The notes beneath the pieces are model-generated. The model did no database searches. It saw only the letters and a list, made by a program, of their open reading frames with translations, and was not told where the DNA came from. From Chara braunii (lineage: Eukaryota; Streptophyta; Charophyceae; Charales; Characeae), in assembly GCA_003427395.1 (NCBI GenBank), contig BFEA01000218.1, positions 1,364,386 through 1,419,729 of the forward strand: DNA of 55,344 nt. Reading direction: 5' to 3'. A program made the position numbers and the translations under genes. Positions 28,934-41,645 of this stretch are shown here, piece by piece (positions within the stretch are counted from its first letter, which is position 1; each line of letters begins with the position of its first letter).

Positions 28934-31059
28934 ATACGAAATGGAGTATGTCCTCCATTTGTTTTAATCATAGAAGTGGTCATTTTGTTGTTGTACTGTG
29001 ATGCATGTCTACACATTCGATTGAAGGCTTGATTCGTTCGGTCTAACACTACGAAGGATCACTGTTCTGTTATCTTTTGATAACAGGTCAGTCTACGACG
29101 CAACTTACCTATTTCTGCATCTCAACCTAAGGCCTTAGCCCTTGTGGGTGTTCATGTTTCTTAGGATTTTCACCCAGACTTCTTTCTAAAGGAGCATTTT
29201 TAAAGACTGAGTATCTTTGTTAAGGGATGGTGGAAAATGGTTGAGGCTTGTATGCATAAGGCAAGGTATGGGCCGCAGAAAACGGTAAAGTTGACTTCCT
29301 TAGTGTGTACGATGTTGTTGTTCAAATTGTGTGAGATCGCAGGTATACATGAACGATTTTGGATTGAGCCTTAGTGATTGTTTGTGTATTGCGTAAATGC
29401 AGTTGGACAAACCACATTACTGTTGTGAGAGTTATCGTTTTATACCACACATCCTCTTTGCTTGACTGATTGAATCACTTTTGTTTTGCGTGGTCAATGT
29501 GATCAAGTGAGAGTGTGCGCATAAACTTCGCAAAAATTATGATAATGTGCATGCTCGTCTTTGCTATTTGAATTAAGTTGGTCGGACTTTGGTCCTGAAC
29601 CTGAAATTCGAGGACCTTGTCCAGGATATTTCAAGTTTCAACTCAACACAAATGGGTTCCCGCTATGCGCTGAGCATTTGCGCATTGCCCATCGTGGCGC
29701 CCAGCTTAAAGGTCGGGAGCGTCACGAAGGTTGAACAACTCACCATTCAACCGTTCAATATCGTGAAGGAGGTTTCCTTCACGATGACTCATCTCTAACA
29801 CTTGAATATCGTACGCAACGTTGAAACCCACAGAGAGTCGAGAGGTTGTGGATAATGAACAAAGCGTCGTCATGACAGTTGGTCGTGAAAATTCGCATAA
29901 CTGAATATTATGATTTTTCTCGCACGCGCGTCCTTCTTGAGCATTTCCATGCTCAGACTACACTTGAAGCCTCACAAGGAATACGTAATGGGTTATATGC
30001 TCGCAAAGAGGACGACGCCCGACTTGACCATTCCCTTGCATACGATTGTCGTTACCGGCACGCGCCCGTGTTTTACATAGGCCCAGGGCTATGAACATTT
30101 ACAGGATTGCTCGTGCACGACAATTTGATATCCTTGTTTACAATAATCTCGGTGAAACGATAAGGTTCCGGGTAGAAGGGTTAGCATGTTGCCGGTGGTG
30201 AGCCAGACAACTCACCACCACTCCAAATTCTCTTTTGTCCTCGGTGTCATTCTACCCCACCCCTCTTGAGGCACAACAGGGTCCAGAAGATGGCAGGGTG
30301 CTCGGTCCGTTTTTATGCTCACTAAAGGATTGACTCTTTAACGTGCACGTCAGCCGACACCTGAGCATCGAATGCGATCAAATGATTTAGATGAGACCGC
30401 ACTTTTATAGGCACCACATAGTACTTCATCGCCACGACTACTCACGTATTCGAACATGGCTAGTCATTATGATTGAGCCCTGCGAAGCGACGTTTATTTA
30501 TGCAAAGTCTTACGTGCAACATCTTTGCATTCAGGCTCAATGATAGTTACAGGTTGAGTGAAAAATGAGGCTAAGTGTGATATTGCAAGTAAGAACAAGT
30601 TTCCGTTGGAAAGTGTATCGCATGGTTAGAATGACCGTCCTAGTCGACCGGCGTAGGATCGCGTTCGAGAGATCAGCGCCTCGAACGATGATTTGTGTGC
30701 AACATTCGGATGTTAACCGCACGCAACCCCTATGCTACAGCGAACGTGAAACGTCCTCACTTGAGCCACGTCTCAGATTGCATACGAAAAACCTCCGCAT
30801 GTGGTCCGGTAGCTTGACAGGGATACGTCCACCCAATGGATGGTGACAACTCACGTCGGTGGAGGTAAGTGGTGCCTCGCGTGGCCCTTCCTGTCGTAGA
30901 GGTTAGCGAGAGGTACGGTTGACGCACTCGGTCGGACTGACAAAACGCTCTACGCGATAAGTCCTACAGAATCATGCATGAGGGGGCGAGGTCGGTCCCC
31001 CTGCGGGACCGATGCGCACAACAACGCTTTATAAAGAGGTGGCCATCTCTTACCAAGAA
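28934..31059. other. No gene recognised; possibly the 3' part of the gypsy element
   Basis: Lies on the 3' side of the minus-strand gypsy remnant, where integrase and the 3' LTR would be expected. No integrase HHCC or DDE signature is readable in any frame and I could not identify LTR ends. There is a small hairpin around 29762-29785 (GAAGGAGG TTTCCTTC). Confidence 0.35.
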
Positions 31060-33470
31060 TCATGACCTTAATCTCATGGCCTTTTCGCTTGCATCCATGC
31101 TCCTTAGCTTGCAAGAACGGAGCAACCCGAACTCAAGATAAATTTCATTGCACTCCTCAACACGAAATGCTTCTTTGATCTCAACTTTTTCAAATTTAGC
31201 ATCATGACTTACTGGTGTTATTTCTCGGTCTTCACCCAAGTTTAACGATCCTGCCGACTGGTCTCTTCTTGCAGAAGCATGTTCGTGAGGAGATACATTC
31301 CTCACATCAGCTCTTCGTGTATTTCTACTTGAGTGAGGTTTTCCTCTGTCACCCTTACATCTTCTGTTAGAGCATGAATCTATGTCAATGTCAGTTTCAT
31401 CATCCACTGAACGTCCTTGCTTCCCCATGGGTCCTCTTCCTCATAGGGCTTGAGGACTAGGGTTTCCCTTTCATACCTCTGTGGAGCTATCCACATGGGT
31501 CTGCCAACACAATTTGACACCTGCAGTAACCAAGTGTTGATGTAAAGGCGGACATCCGAGTCTTCTTCCTGATCGAGGAATCCATCAACTGGATGTGTAT
31601 CTTCAATCCCACTTTCCTTTGCCTTGTTCCAATTGATGAAACTCGACCCATCCGCTTTCTTCTTGCTCTCGGGAATCCTCTCCAACTCAAAGTTAAATAT
31701 TCAAATGTATGTCAACCATCGAGCAATCGTTGGATCTAATGGAGTGTAATTCTTGAGAAAACAAGCAAGGTTGTTTGGTCCACACCCCCACCCTCAATAT
31801 GAACCTTATGTCAAAGATATAGTTGCGAAAAAATAATTAGGCAACAGAGGATCGCAAGCGCCTCCGTCTTAAACTGGGAGTAGTTCCTCTCAGTTGTATT
31901 CAAGGTTTGACTCTCAAATCTCGACAGTCTCTCCTTGCCTTCAGTATCTGCTTGAATCATAGCTTCTCCCAAGGTAGTCGGTTCTGCATCTTTCTCGATG
32001 ATGAAAGGTTTTGTTTCCTTTGCCTCATAATCAGGTGCCGCCAATATTAAACCTTTTTCCTTAAACTCTTCCTTTAATCCATGCACGACCTTCTCCTGAT
32101 TTTTTTCCCAAACCCACTTTTGGTCTTGACGTACCAACTTCCTTAAATTCTCTGTTTTTGCGGCAAAACCTTTAATAAAACCCCTTCAAAATCCTCACTT
32201 GTCGAGGAAGTTTTGAACATCATTGATTGAACCAAATGACACAGGTCATTTGATAATCTTGTTCATCTTTTTAGTGTCTGGCTAGTGACCATTCTTGTTG
32301 CCGATGAACCCCATAATTCTAGTTTTCTTCACGTAGTGTCTTGATTTCAAGCCACTTGTCGTAAGGTTATGCTCCTCTAACAGCGCAAAACCTTGTTAAA
32401 GTCTTGAACATGTTCCCAGACGAAACGTGTAACTCCTGACACAACCTCATCTTCCTTTTTCTCCTTTTACCCTTTTACTGCAAAGTTATCAATGTAAGAT
32501 TTAGTAATATGCGAACTGACTGTCTGCATATATCGAATCATATGTCTTTGGACCATTGTCGCAACGTTAGTCCATCCCTGTGGGACTATATTCATGCAAA
32601 TTAGCCCTCTCGGTGTATGCATAGTCGTTACTGGCATGTTTGGTGGGTACACGGGAAACTGATCATACCCAGCATAAAGACCTATAAGCGAAATTATAGG
32701 TCTTCATGCGCATGATTCGGACAATGCATTTGTGTTAGGCAAGTCTCTCGCATCACGCACTATTACAGCATTCAACTGGTGCAAATCTTGAACCCATCGT
32801 AACGTTTCATTTAGTTTGACGAAATAAAATCATGGTGACGCATATGGTCCGCTGAAAAAATCAGCAACATGCGTTTGCATCTTGTCATCCAAATAGTCAA
32901 CCACCTTCTTCTTTTCGTCAGGATTGGGGTATCGCGCGTCGCGTAGGTTCCATGGCTCATGCGGTACAGTATGGATTTAAATCATCGGGATCTTATCAGC
33001 ATTCAACCTACCGCATTGGTCGTCACTAAAAGCATACGCGCGATACCTTTTCTTCATTAACTCCACCATCAGTATCCGTTCTTGGGGCAGGAGAAAATCA
33101 GGCTCGCCAACTATTAACTTCGCTTCATTCTCATCATTGCTACGACATGACTCGTTCGCAACTTGCCCACGCATTCCCCGTATCAATTTGCACTCACGTT
33201 CGTAATATGCCTCTTATTCTCCAGTAACAAGCATGGAAATCGGGCGACATTTTTTATCTATCGGTTTGTACCGTCTTTGGAAACCCTGCTTATGTCGTCC
33301 TCTAGAAAAGGCCGACTTGCAGTCTGCACCTGCGCCATGGAAGGGTCTCCTACTTTTTCAGGAAGTCGGTAGGTTAACTCCGTCTTCCCTATGTGGGGAC
33401 TTTCCATGAATTGTTCCTTCAAAACCCTGATTGCCTCAGGGTTTGCCAACTCTAAGGTTGTGACTTGTGT
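31060..33470 (-). mobile_element. Ty3/gypsy LTR retrotransposon pol remnant
   Basis: Reads 33470 to 31060 with many stops and frameshifts. In order: a region before RT (about 33186-32977), the RT fingers (YASPWFYFVKLNETLRW, DLHQLNAVIVRDARDLP near 32870-32760), HTPRGL..NIVPQGWTN and the active-site box YIDN (32485-32496, usual YIDD), then RNase H (about 32137-31700) with FIIEKDAEPTTLG, FESQTLNTTERNYSQFKTEALA and ERIPESKKKADG. After that comes an unassigned acidic segment ending near 31060. No integrase, protease, gag or LTRs were recognised. The YIDN change would abolish polymerase activity. Confidence 0.8.
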
Positions 33471-33770
33471 AGCATCATCGTGTTCGTGTTCGAAGGCGAA
33501 CCCGAACATGTTCGCCCGAACGCGAACTAGTGTCCAAGACCCTCCGAATGCGAACATAAAAAAAAATATTTTTAAAAAAAACAGAAGAAATCTCAAACAA
33601 TTTTTTTTTTAAATATATATCATGTAAAACAACAATATAAGCAACTTTTGTGTTGGAGTCATGTTCAAATTTGTAGCCAAACGTGAGTTTAAAAAAAAAA
33701 AACGAAAAACAAAATATTTATTTTTTTACGAAAACAAAAAAATGTTTGCCCGAACACGTTCGCGAGTTGT
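33471..33770. repeat. AT-rich segment flanked by GAACATGTTCG-like sequences
   Basis: The left edge has CGAACATGTTCGCCCGAAC (about 33503-33521). The right edge, reverse-complemented, has CGAACGTGTTCGGGCAAAC (about 33742-33760). These agree at 15 of 19 positions and bracket about 220 bp of A/T-rich DNA. It may be a small inverted-repeat element; no TSD seen. Confidence 0.35.
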
Positions 33771-34335
33771 TTGTGCTATGCATGTTGTGACCTTCAATTT
33801 TCACTTGGAACGGCAGTTGTGAAAGGTAGTGGCAAGTACTTGTCAAATCTGGACAAAACTGCCTTTCAAGCCTTTTTTATTTATCATTATAGCAATCAGC
33901 CTGTGTCCAGTTTGTGGGGGTTGCACCCGATCTGCAGGTGGGCGATACCGGCCAGGGGTCAGCCGGTAGCATCAGAACCAAACTTCTTCGATGAGCCAGT
34001 CGCTGTACCTCCCCTCATGTCCCCTTCCCCTGCGAACATCAGCAGTTAGTGTTGTACCTCTCCTCCGGTCTTTTCCCCTTACAAATATCAACATTCACTG
34101 CTCAATGCCGCTCGGGGGGACCAATTGGCTATCTCTAGGCGGTCGGTCCACAACTTGCCCAGGAATGTACAATGCCTGAATAGATGGACGGGGACTCCCG
34201 GGTAAAAATTCGAGATGTTTTTTTTTTTTCCTAAAAAAAATGTCTCCTCCTCATCGGGGGACAACCATATATTTTTCTCTCACCTCACATATTTTTAACT
34301 GCCAGTGGCGTTCTGCCATGTCAAGGAGCATATAT
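33771..34335. other. No gene recognised
   Basis: Nothing identifiable. A T13 CC T A8 stretch near 34217-34240 could form a short AT hairpin. Confidence 0.4.
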
Positions 34336-34806
34336 TTCTTTCAATACCTACCTATCACTACTCCGAAGGGTATACAGAGGGCCCCCGCAAGCATAGCTTT
34401 TTATCTCTCTTCGGTGAAGGGAGGTTACCTCTGTCCGTGGAGAGAGGCATGTTTGCCCTTTTGCCCTAGCGTTTAGGGTGCAGGGTTGGGGCTGCCGGTA
34501 GGGGTTCGGCTAACACAAGTACTGAGCGTTTACCAGTAACCGAGCCTCCATTTTCATCTTCCCCCACCCCCATCAAGTAAGGGCAGTGTTTAAAGCCAAC
34601 AGTCTCCCACACACCACACACAACTCACTCACACACGCACTCATACCCGTGTTGGCTTAAGACCTTACTGCTATCGACTGGGAGGTTCTAGCTGACTATC
34701 AAAATTGGTTGGCACCAAGAGTGTCGCAGGCAGCCATAGGGATTGAACCCATGACCTCCTGAATGTCACTTGTGTGCCTAACCAATTGAGCTAGTCCACT
34801 GGATGG
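34336..34806 (-). mobile_element. tRNA-headed SINE, copy 2
   Basis: About 470 bp, minus orientation. The head (34806-34740) preserves both polymerase III boxes: A box TAGCTCAATTGG and B box GGTCATGGGTTCAATCC. The body then aligns with copy 1 segment by segment: GT-rich tract, TACTGGTAAACGCTC, CCGGCAGCCCC, GGTAGGTA and the end TTGAAAGAA. The possible TSD (GGAGC-starting sequence at both ends) is too diverged to be sure. The best-preserved head of the three copies. Confidence 0.82.
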
Positions 34807-35042
34807 AGCCGAGATTTTTCGATCTTAGGAGGAAAAAAAAAAAAAAAAATCGAAAAACGAATAGCACGTTACTAAAGGTTGTACCACCCCATACACGACC
34901 AGGGAAAAGGGCATTTCAAGCTCTAAACTACTAGCAGTGTATCTACCTATATTCTACCAGAAGATTCATGCTCATTTTGCACATTTGGTAGTAGTGGAGG
35001 AAGACCCTCAATCTCCACAACTCTCAGGGGAAAGGTAAGTAC
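34807..35042. other. Spacer with a GCGGAAGATTCATT-type repeat
   Basis: Contains AGAAGATTCATGCTCATTTTGC (split here: AGAAGATTCATG then CTCATTTTGC) at about 34959-34980 and GTAGTGGAGGAAGACC, the fourth copy of the 14-15 kb repeat. LINE D appears to have inserted just beside it. Confidence 0.5.
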
Positions 35043-35311
35043 TTTTTTTTTTTTTTAATATATAACCATATAACCTTTTATTACGAACATCCAAAGGAAA
35101 TCGAGGTCGGGAAACCCTGCATAATTTCGAGAAATGCAGGGACCAACTCCTTGCTTAGGCTCCTAGAAACCGGGTCCATTGTCCTTTTATATGAAATAAA
35201 AGTTCCCTAAAAAAGAAAAAAAAATGTATAAGCAGGCACCACTCAACATTAAATTCATTAATTATTGTCCAACAAACCCTCATCACTTCTCTTATCAAGT
35301 TAAAATAGACT

Positions 35312-38300
35312 CTATGGGGGGAAGCGTTCCCCATGCCCCAATGGGGACAGCAGCCACGGACAAAATTGCAGTCTACCAGCAGAGTCTAGTTTAACTAAAG
35401 TAGGGTCCCTCCCCCATGTCTCTAACAACCAGATCCTGAACTTTTGTGTGCCTGGAACCTTGCGCCTGATGTAGTCGCTTTTGATGACCAATTTCATTTG
35501 CTGGGCGACCAAGCTTTTAATCTGCTTGTCTGAAATCCCACTAGATTTAAACAGCTAAGTGTTTTGATTATCCCATTTTTTTTCCATCATAATGACTCTC
35601 GTGTTTTGAGCTACATACAGCCAATCATTTGCATCCTTCGATTTCGCTTTGTATAGACCCGAAATAATCCAGCCGTCTGACCACTAAAATTTACCTTTTG
35701 TAAACTTGTTCCAGTGTCTTATCCAGCAATCCCAGATCCTTCTTGAGGTCGGTCACGAGTGTCACAGATGTTTGTTGTTCTCCCATGGTCCGCTACATCT
35801 CGCACACATAGTGGAGATCTTCGTACCTTTAGCCACCAAACTCGTTGTTGACGATGCTGCCAGGTAAGTTTGCAACCATGTGATGCTAGCCAACTTATGA
35901 GAAGGTATTTCCTTAAACTGCTTCCACAGGGAAGTAAGTTGCACCTCAGAGATCATCAACATTTCTGCATCCGACTTTTTTTTGACCACTGAAGCTGCTA
36001 GGGACTTGGTTACTTTGGATTTGAAAATGACGACTCCCGTCCTTGCTGTGTATTGAGCAATATCAACTCTTTTCAAATCTATGTTCATAAACCAGCTTAT
36101 CGATCTGGTGTCTATCGCATCTAGCAACACCAGTCTTAATCACATAGGAAGGGATGCTTCCCACCTCGCCCTCTAGATCCTCTCTCCCTTATCAGGTGAT
36201 AGTGTACTACCACCTCCTATAGGCCTTGCAAACATGATAAACGAATAGTAGTAGCAGTAGGGGGGTAAGCTCTTTCAAAAATTCGAAGTCGCCAGAGATT
36301 TGTCACTCCTTAACTGCCCAGCCGCCATCTGCCAAGTTCTCTTTGATCTGTAATAAGAGCTGGTTTGACTTTGCTTCGAGTTTCATCCAAAGACCTAAGG
36401 AGGGGATAATAAGTTTTCTTAATAGCGAGATCTAAGAAAAAGGAACAACTTGTTGAATCTCATGAATTTTAGTCTCTACATTTATCAGGTTGTTCAACAT
36501 TCTTTTCAAGTCTAAATTTGATCTCCACTCGTGAGCCTCTGAACTCTAAATATGCTCGAGCTTTATTATTCCTTTTTCTAATCATTTTTTATCGTAGCAG
36601 TCCACGGTGTCCTGTCCGTCCCTACCTTTAAGCAACGGATTTTCAAAAATGATATAATTCAAGACCGCGTCTGTAGTCAAAGGAGAGTCTCTTTCTGTTG
36701 GAAAGACTTTCCTCCAGGTTGTTAAAATATTTTTCTAGAATTTGGATTTGGGTTGTTTATGGATATAAGATTTGATCGCAAATACGTCTTCCTTCCTACT
36801 AAGGTTTCATTCATCCTGGAGGACATGAACAGATAGTCTGAGCCAAGATCACCAAAATAGCTTTAATTGGCCATTTGGCTAGCAAGGCGATGTTTTGGCG
36901 AAGAGGGTCCAAAATCCCAAGGCCCCCCTCCTGTCTGGAAAAAGTGATGGTTTCCCATACGATTTTATAGATGAATTCCCCTTGGGTGGACCCTTCTGGC
37001 TTCCACAGGACCCTTGTCGCAGTTGTCTTTATATGTTTATACAAGGATTCGCTGAATAGGAGTATCACCAACGTGAACCAAGACCGCAAAAGTTGTTGAG
37101 TTAATAACCAAGACTCTGCCAATCAATGAGAGATAATGAAGGTTCTGCCAGGACAACACACGACTCCCAACGTTTTCTTCCAAAACGCAGTCTTGAAATT
37201 TTGAGTTATCTGATATAGAAATTTGCACTCTTAGAAACATGTCAGAAGTATTTGTCAGTACACTCTTCAGACATCAGTTCACTTCTAGAGTGAATGACTC
37301 AGGCAAAAAATGAACAGACTTATTCCACTTTATGGAAGAATCAGATAGATCACAGTAGATATTCAATACTTTCTGTACTTGAATCACATTAGCGCGAGAG
37401 TTCAAGCATGCCAACATGAGATCGTCGGCTAAAGCCCCTTTTTTCCATTGTAATTAACTTATGAGGGAAAAACTTGCAATAAAGTTATTATATCTCAGGC
37501 TGCCCAGTAAAATCTCTACATGCACAACAACGAGCAACGGGGTCAAAGGACAGCCCTGCCGCAGTGAGCGTGTAAGGGAAAAGACTCGAGAAATTTTACC
37601 ATTAACCATTACCGCTGTTGTCACGCTTGAATACATCACTGCCACCAAATGACAATAATTGGGGTCAAAATTCTTTTTTTTTTTTAGTGTCGTGGAGACA
37701 AAGACCCAACCTACTCCATCATAGGCTTTATCCATGTCTAATAAGAGTAATGCCACATTGCGGTTTTCCTTTAAAATTATTTCCAAAACTTGCGGTATGC
37801 AGGCTATGTTGTCCACAATAGATCTATGCTTAACAAATACTCCTTGATCCTTTCCAATGAGAGATGAAAGGTATCTCACCAACCTAACTGTCAACACTTT
37901 AACTAGGAGTTTATATGACACATTCAGAACTGAAATCAGTAGTCAATTCCTTATCTTTGATTTATTTTTTTTTCTAATACATTAGCATGATAATCCCCTT
38001 CATCATTCTTTTTGTTAGTGTTCTCTAGGTGAAGACCCCATTGGAGATTTTCAAAACATAAGGGTTAATGTTCTCCCAAACAACCAGGTAGAGTTCGATT
38101 AGGAGGTCATCGTCCCTCGGCATTTGCCCTTAACCATTTGTAATGCAGCATAGCGTAACTCTCTTTTCTCTCAGGTTTGTATGAAAATCATCATATGACC
38201 TTATAGTGGATAAGAGATCTTGAAAATATAAGCAAGCAGACTCGCACATAACGTCTAAGTTGTCTGAGACCTGAGAGACGACTGAGAAGGGGTGTGCAAT

Positions 38301-39499
38301 TTCCACCATGGGTGTCTTCGTGGTCTGTAGGAGTAGGCGCCTGAAGGTGTTTTTGGTCATTTGTCTCCTGTAACAATATTTTTTTGAGCCAACCATTGTT
38401 CCATTGCTCGTTTTGCTTGATTTCCATAGATTCCGATTGTTGAAGGACCTTCTTCATCACACATGTTCTCATAAATCGGATGCTTTCGAAATTCTTTTTA
38501 CGCTGTGTGAGTTTTTTGGATAAGGTATTTTTTTGCCTGTTCTTGTGAATTGCCTTAAAACGAGAGATGTTGCTCAACAAACCCTAGAGGATTCTGAAAC
38601 AGACTTCCGTTCATTCTTCATCCGAGTTGAAAAGTCCTTTCGCTTTTTCCCATTCGGTAAGGTGGCGATTAATCCAGCTCATTGTCTTTAGGTCATTTAG
38701 GTGTTGAATGTTCAACTTGAAGTACGAGGTACCAAATTCTTGTTTTTTAGCAATCTTAAACTCCCCTATCATCGGGAGATGGTCCGAGAACCAAGAGAGA
38801 TTGACGTCTATTTTGGTGCAATATTCTCATGGTTTTCCCCTTATGAGAAAGAAGTCCAGATGCTTTCTTATAATGGAGGCATACGATACGAACCAAGTAT
38901 ACCATGACTTTTCCGGATTTAATTATCTGAACGCATCCACCAAACCCGGATTGGTTTTGAAAGTTTTCAGCATCTGGATATCTGTCCTGATTACCTCATA
39001 TTTCGGACTGTCTAGTTCCGGATTGAGAATACAATTTTAATCTTCACCAATTATCAAATTTGGCGAGTTTGGCAAATTATACCGATATAAAGGTAATTCG
39101 TTCAGCATAGCTTATTGGGAGATATGCCGACAAAATATACCAATCCTCTGAGCCGAGGGTGAACTTTACTCATACCCACCTGCCCCACAAGTCCGCCATG
39201 TGGTCTAGTGTTTGGACGTCAAGGTTTTTGTGGAACAAAATCCCAACTCCCCCTCTGGTACGCTGGTCGCCCCTCCCCCCTCTTGCTGGACTCGAAAATT
39301 GGAGGCCCGACCACCAGTTCTCCATTTCCAAAACTCGGGACTCGTCCAATTTAGATTCTTCAACGCAGATAATATATGCTCTGTTCTTGTGAATCCAAGA
39401 TTTTAATCTACTTTTTTTATGTTTTTTAACTGTATCACACAGACCTTCAAGGTTCCATGAAATGATGTTATTTTCCCCCCTTTTCATAATATCAACCAA
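35312..39499 (-). pseudogene. LINE D ORF2 (APE endonuclease, RT, zf-RVT), frameshifted
   Basis: The endonuclease start IISWNLEGL and the catalytic-Glu box CVEESKLDES are intact (39499-39170), with GGVGILFHKNLDV following. RT: KDQGVFVKHRSIVDN, motif A LLLLDMDKAYDGVGW, motif B LRQGCPLTPLL (37921-37454), motif C LADD intact at 37421-37432. Then SWLLTQQLLRSWF..LYKHIKTTATRVLWKPEG (37122-36811), the finger CARCSGPWENNKHL (about 35800) and the C-terminus. At least six frame changes. Catalytic residues survive better here than in LINEs E and F. Confidence 0.85.
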
Positions 39500-39759
39500 T
39501 ACAGCCTAATAAACTTCATCCCCTTTCACTCCTTCTTCCCGTGGATCAGCCACGTCCATTTCATCCGATCCCTCTTCCATCCCCGATTGTCCCTGTTCTC
39601 CGTCTCCCCGCCCCCTGGTTCGGAGAAGGATAAGTCGTCTATTTTGTCCTTCTTCAACAGGCTGCCTCGCTTACTTTTAACGAGGAATCTCACAACTCGC
39701 TTTTCCATTTAAGATTTTTGATTCCCGCTTCCTTCTTATTTCGATTTCGTAACCTGTCC

Positions 39760-41061
39760 CTTCCCTTTAGAACAGTCAGAGCCTCCTTTCCCTGAATCCG
39801 AGTGGGTTGTTCCCATTTGTCTACCACTGGAACCTTTCGTCTTCTTCTTTCCTTTTCCCCGAGCATTAGATTTCAATTCACTATTTGTCTCGGATAACGA
39901 CCCCTGCGTCGATTCCTTCCCTTTCGGGTTTGATGCGGGGTCTCTCTTCTCACTCGGGGCAGAGGTACTACTACTCGTAGTAGCTTGTCCACTGGTGAAC
40001 TATTTCAAATTGAACCCTTTGTCCTCTGGAAACCTCTCGAAGCCTGAGCTAGGAAGTTGTTCCCCGAGTGGCACAAAGCCCGAGAAAGGAGGTGTGGGAA
40101 GGGGCGGTTTGTTGGAGAGATATGCAATTTAAAACAGGTCAGCTTCAGTCTTGCCTGGACAACATTCATTGTTCTCTTTATGGTAAAAGGTTCTACAACG
40201 ATCGCACCAGGGGGTCTGAGCATAAATAACTTCGAAATAATAATCACCTTGATTTGGAATTCTCACTGCCAATATGGGTTTAACCCTAGCTTGGGCAGAG
40301 ACATTGAGGTTAAAACGAACCGACTCTAATTGCGGGTCTTCGTCCTCATTTTCGGTTGGATGCACTTTGAGAATTGCACAATACAAACCTTCTACAGCGA
40401 CATACAAAGTTGACATCAATTGAAAGGTACTCTCAAGCATCCGATCCAAAAGAAACGCGATCCGACATTTTTAATACGCTTATTTCTGAGAGCGTCATCC
40501 ACGACACAAATTTTTCCCATCATCGGCATATGTCTGATCCGTCCCTTTTTGAAGCATCCATTGAATAACCCGCTTCTCGGTTGATACAAAGGAGGTCAAT
40601 GTTTTGTCTTTAGTTTGATATCTCCCTCTCGCGACCCTCTCATCAATCAAGCCCGCATCATACCAAGCATCTTCGTATATCTTGACTAATTTTCTCTTGA
40701 CTGATTTTCTCTTCAGTTCGAGATACTGATGGCGTCATTCAAGAATACAATCGTGACTGCATATTTTTTCAACCACTGAATACTCAATTCAGAGAACTCT
40801 TCATTAATGTTAAAAATCGAGCAAATCCTCCTCGATTTCGGCAACTCCTATATTCAGGCCTACCAGGAATACGCCATCTTTGAAACAGGCGTCGAGGAGT
40901 GAGGAGATGTGTGCCCTCTCCTCCAGGGTATACGGCTTCTCAGTCACAATTGTCCTTGGGGAGCCTTTTCCTGGGGGATGGTTAGTACCACTCGTCTCAA
41001 ACAAAGAGGAGCAAACGATTAGGAGAGTATATATCGATATATATATAGTAGAGGCTTCCAC
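39760..41061 (-). pseudogene. LINE D ORF1-like protein with CCHC zinc knuckle, broken
   Basis: The longest clean piece is 40449-40129, with Cys82, Cys85, His90 and Cys96 (CX2CX4HX5C; the classical knuckle is CX2CX4HX4C). An upstream piece (41061-40810) contains TLEERAHISSLLDACF. A Lys/Ser-rich tail lies at about 39960-39760. L1-type ORF1 proteins bind element RNA, and the knuckle fits that role. Stops and frameshifts separate the parts. Confidence 0.6.
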
Positions 41062-41645
41062 ACCGGTAAGTCACTTTTATTGACCATGAATCACCCCAGC
41101 AAGTTTCAACACTGGTAAGAGAACATACCTAAAGCGGTGACCTGGTGTTAATCTTCCTTTTCGGGAGTGATATGGAGAATCAGCAGCAGCACGAAGTTTC
41201 CCCAATAGTGACGAAATTCAAATGTCCAGGTGTCCCCGTGGTTAATAGCCTTCCTGAGTCTTTTGACGCTTCTGATAGGAGGGGCTGAGTGTACCAAACT
41301 GCTCTATAAAGGGATAGCCCATCTTCGACGAAGATGTTGCTATTTCTATATGAAACGCAACAATACCTCTCTAAACCACCATAGCTCGGCCATAATGTTT
41401 TGGTGACCCGATGACAACCACATGGCAATCACTCAATCTCGTACCCCTCCAGACAACCGAGGCGAGATGCGCAGCACGCGCCGTCCACCTCGGTGCCTAG
41501 GACCCAGCTTGGTAGCGTGAAAGCTCATGAAACCCTAGTGCTAATTGGCTTCAAACTAGCGCAGGATTAACGCAAGTTCAGCGCTACCGGCCCTCCCCCG
41601 TTTCAACTTCTTTTTTTTTTCTTTTTTTTTTCCCCGAAAGTCGGT
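41062..41645. other. Upstream flank of LINE D; no gene
   Basis: No coding similarity. TATATATCGATATATATA (41033-41050) is a near-perfect AT palindrome at the very start of the ORF1 region. LINE D's 5' UTR probably lies here, but the two-box motif of LINEs E and F is not seen. Confidence 0.35.

Larger units (their letters stand above)
35043..41061 (-). mobile_element. LINE D: near full-length L1-like LINE, decayed
   Basis: Reads from about 41061 to a poly(A) of 14 nt (T run 35043-35056). Order: ORF1 region with a CCHC knuckle (about 41061-39760), ORF2 with endonuclease (39499 down), RT (38580-37000), zf-RVT (about 35800) and C-terminus (ending 35312), then a 3' UTR with hairpin CTAGAAACCGGGTCCAT complement (35163-35179) and a second perfect hairpin CCCTGCAT/ATGCAGGG (about 35100-35140). 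Same family as E and G, shown by the shared end WLLETWGRD...LLSPLGHGERF. Many frameshifts. The 5' boundary is uncertain because an assembly artefact lies at 41.6 kb. Confidence 0.85.
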
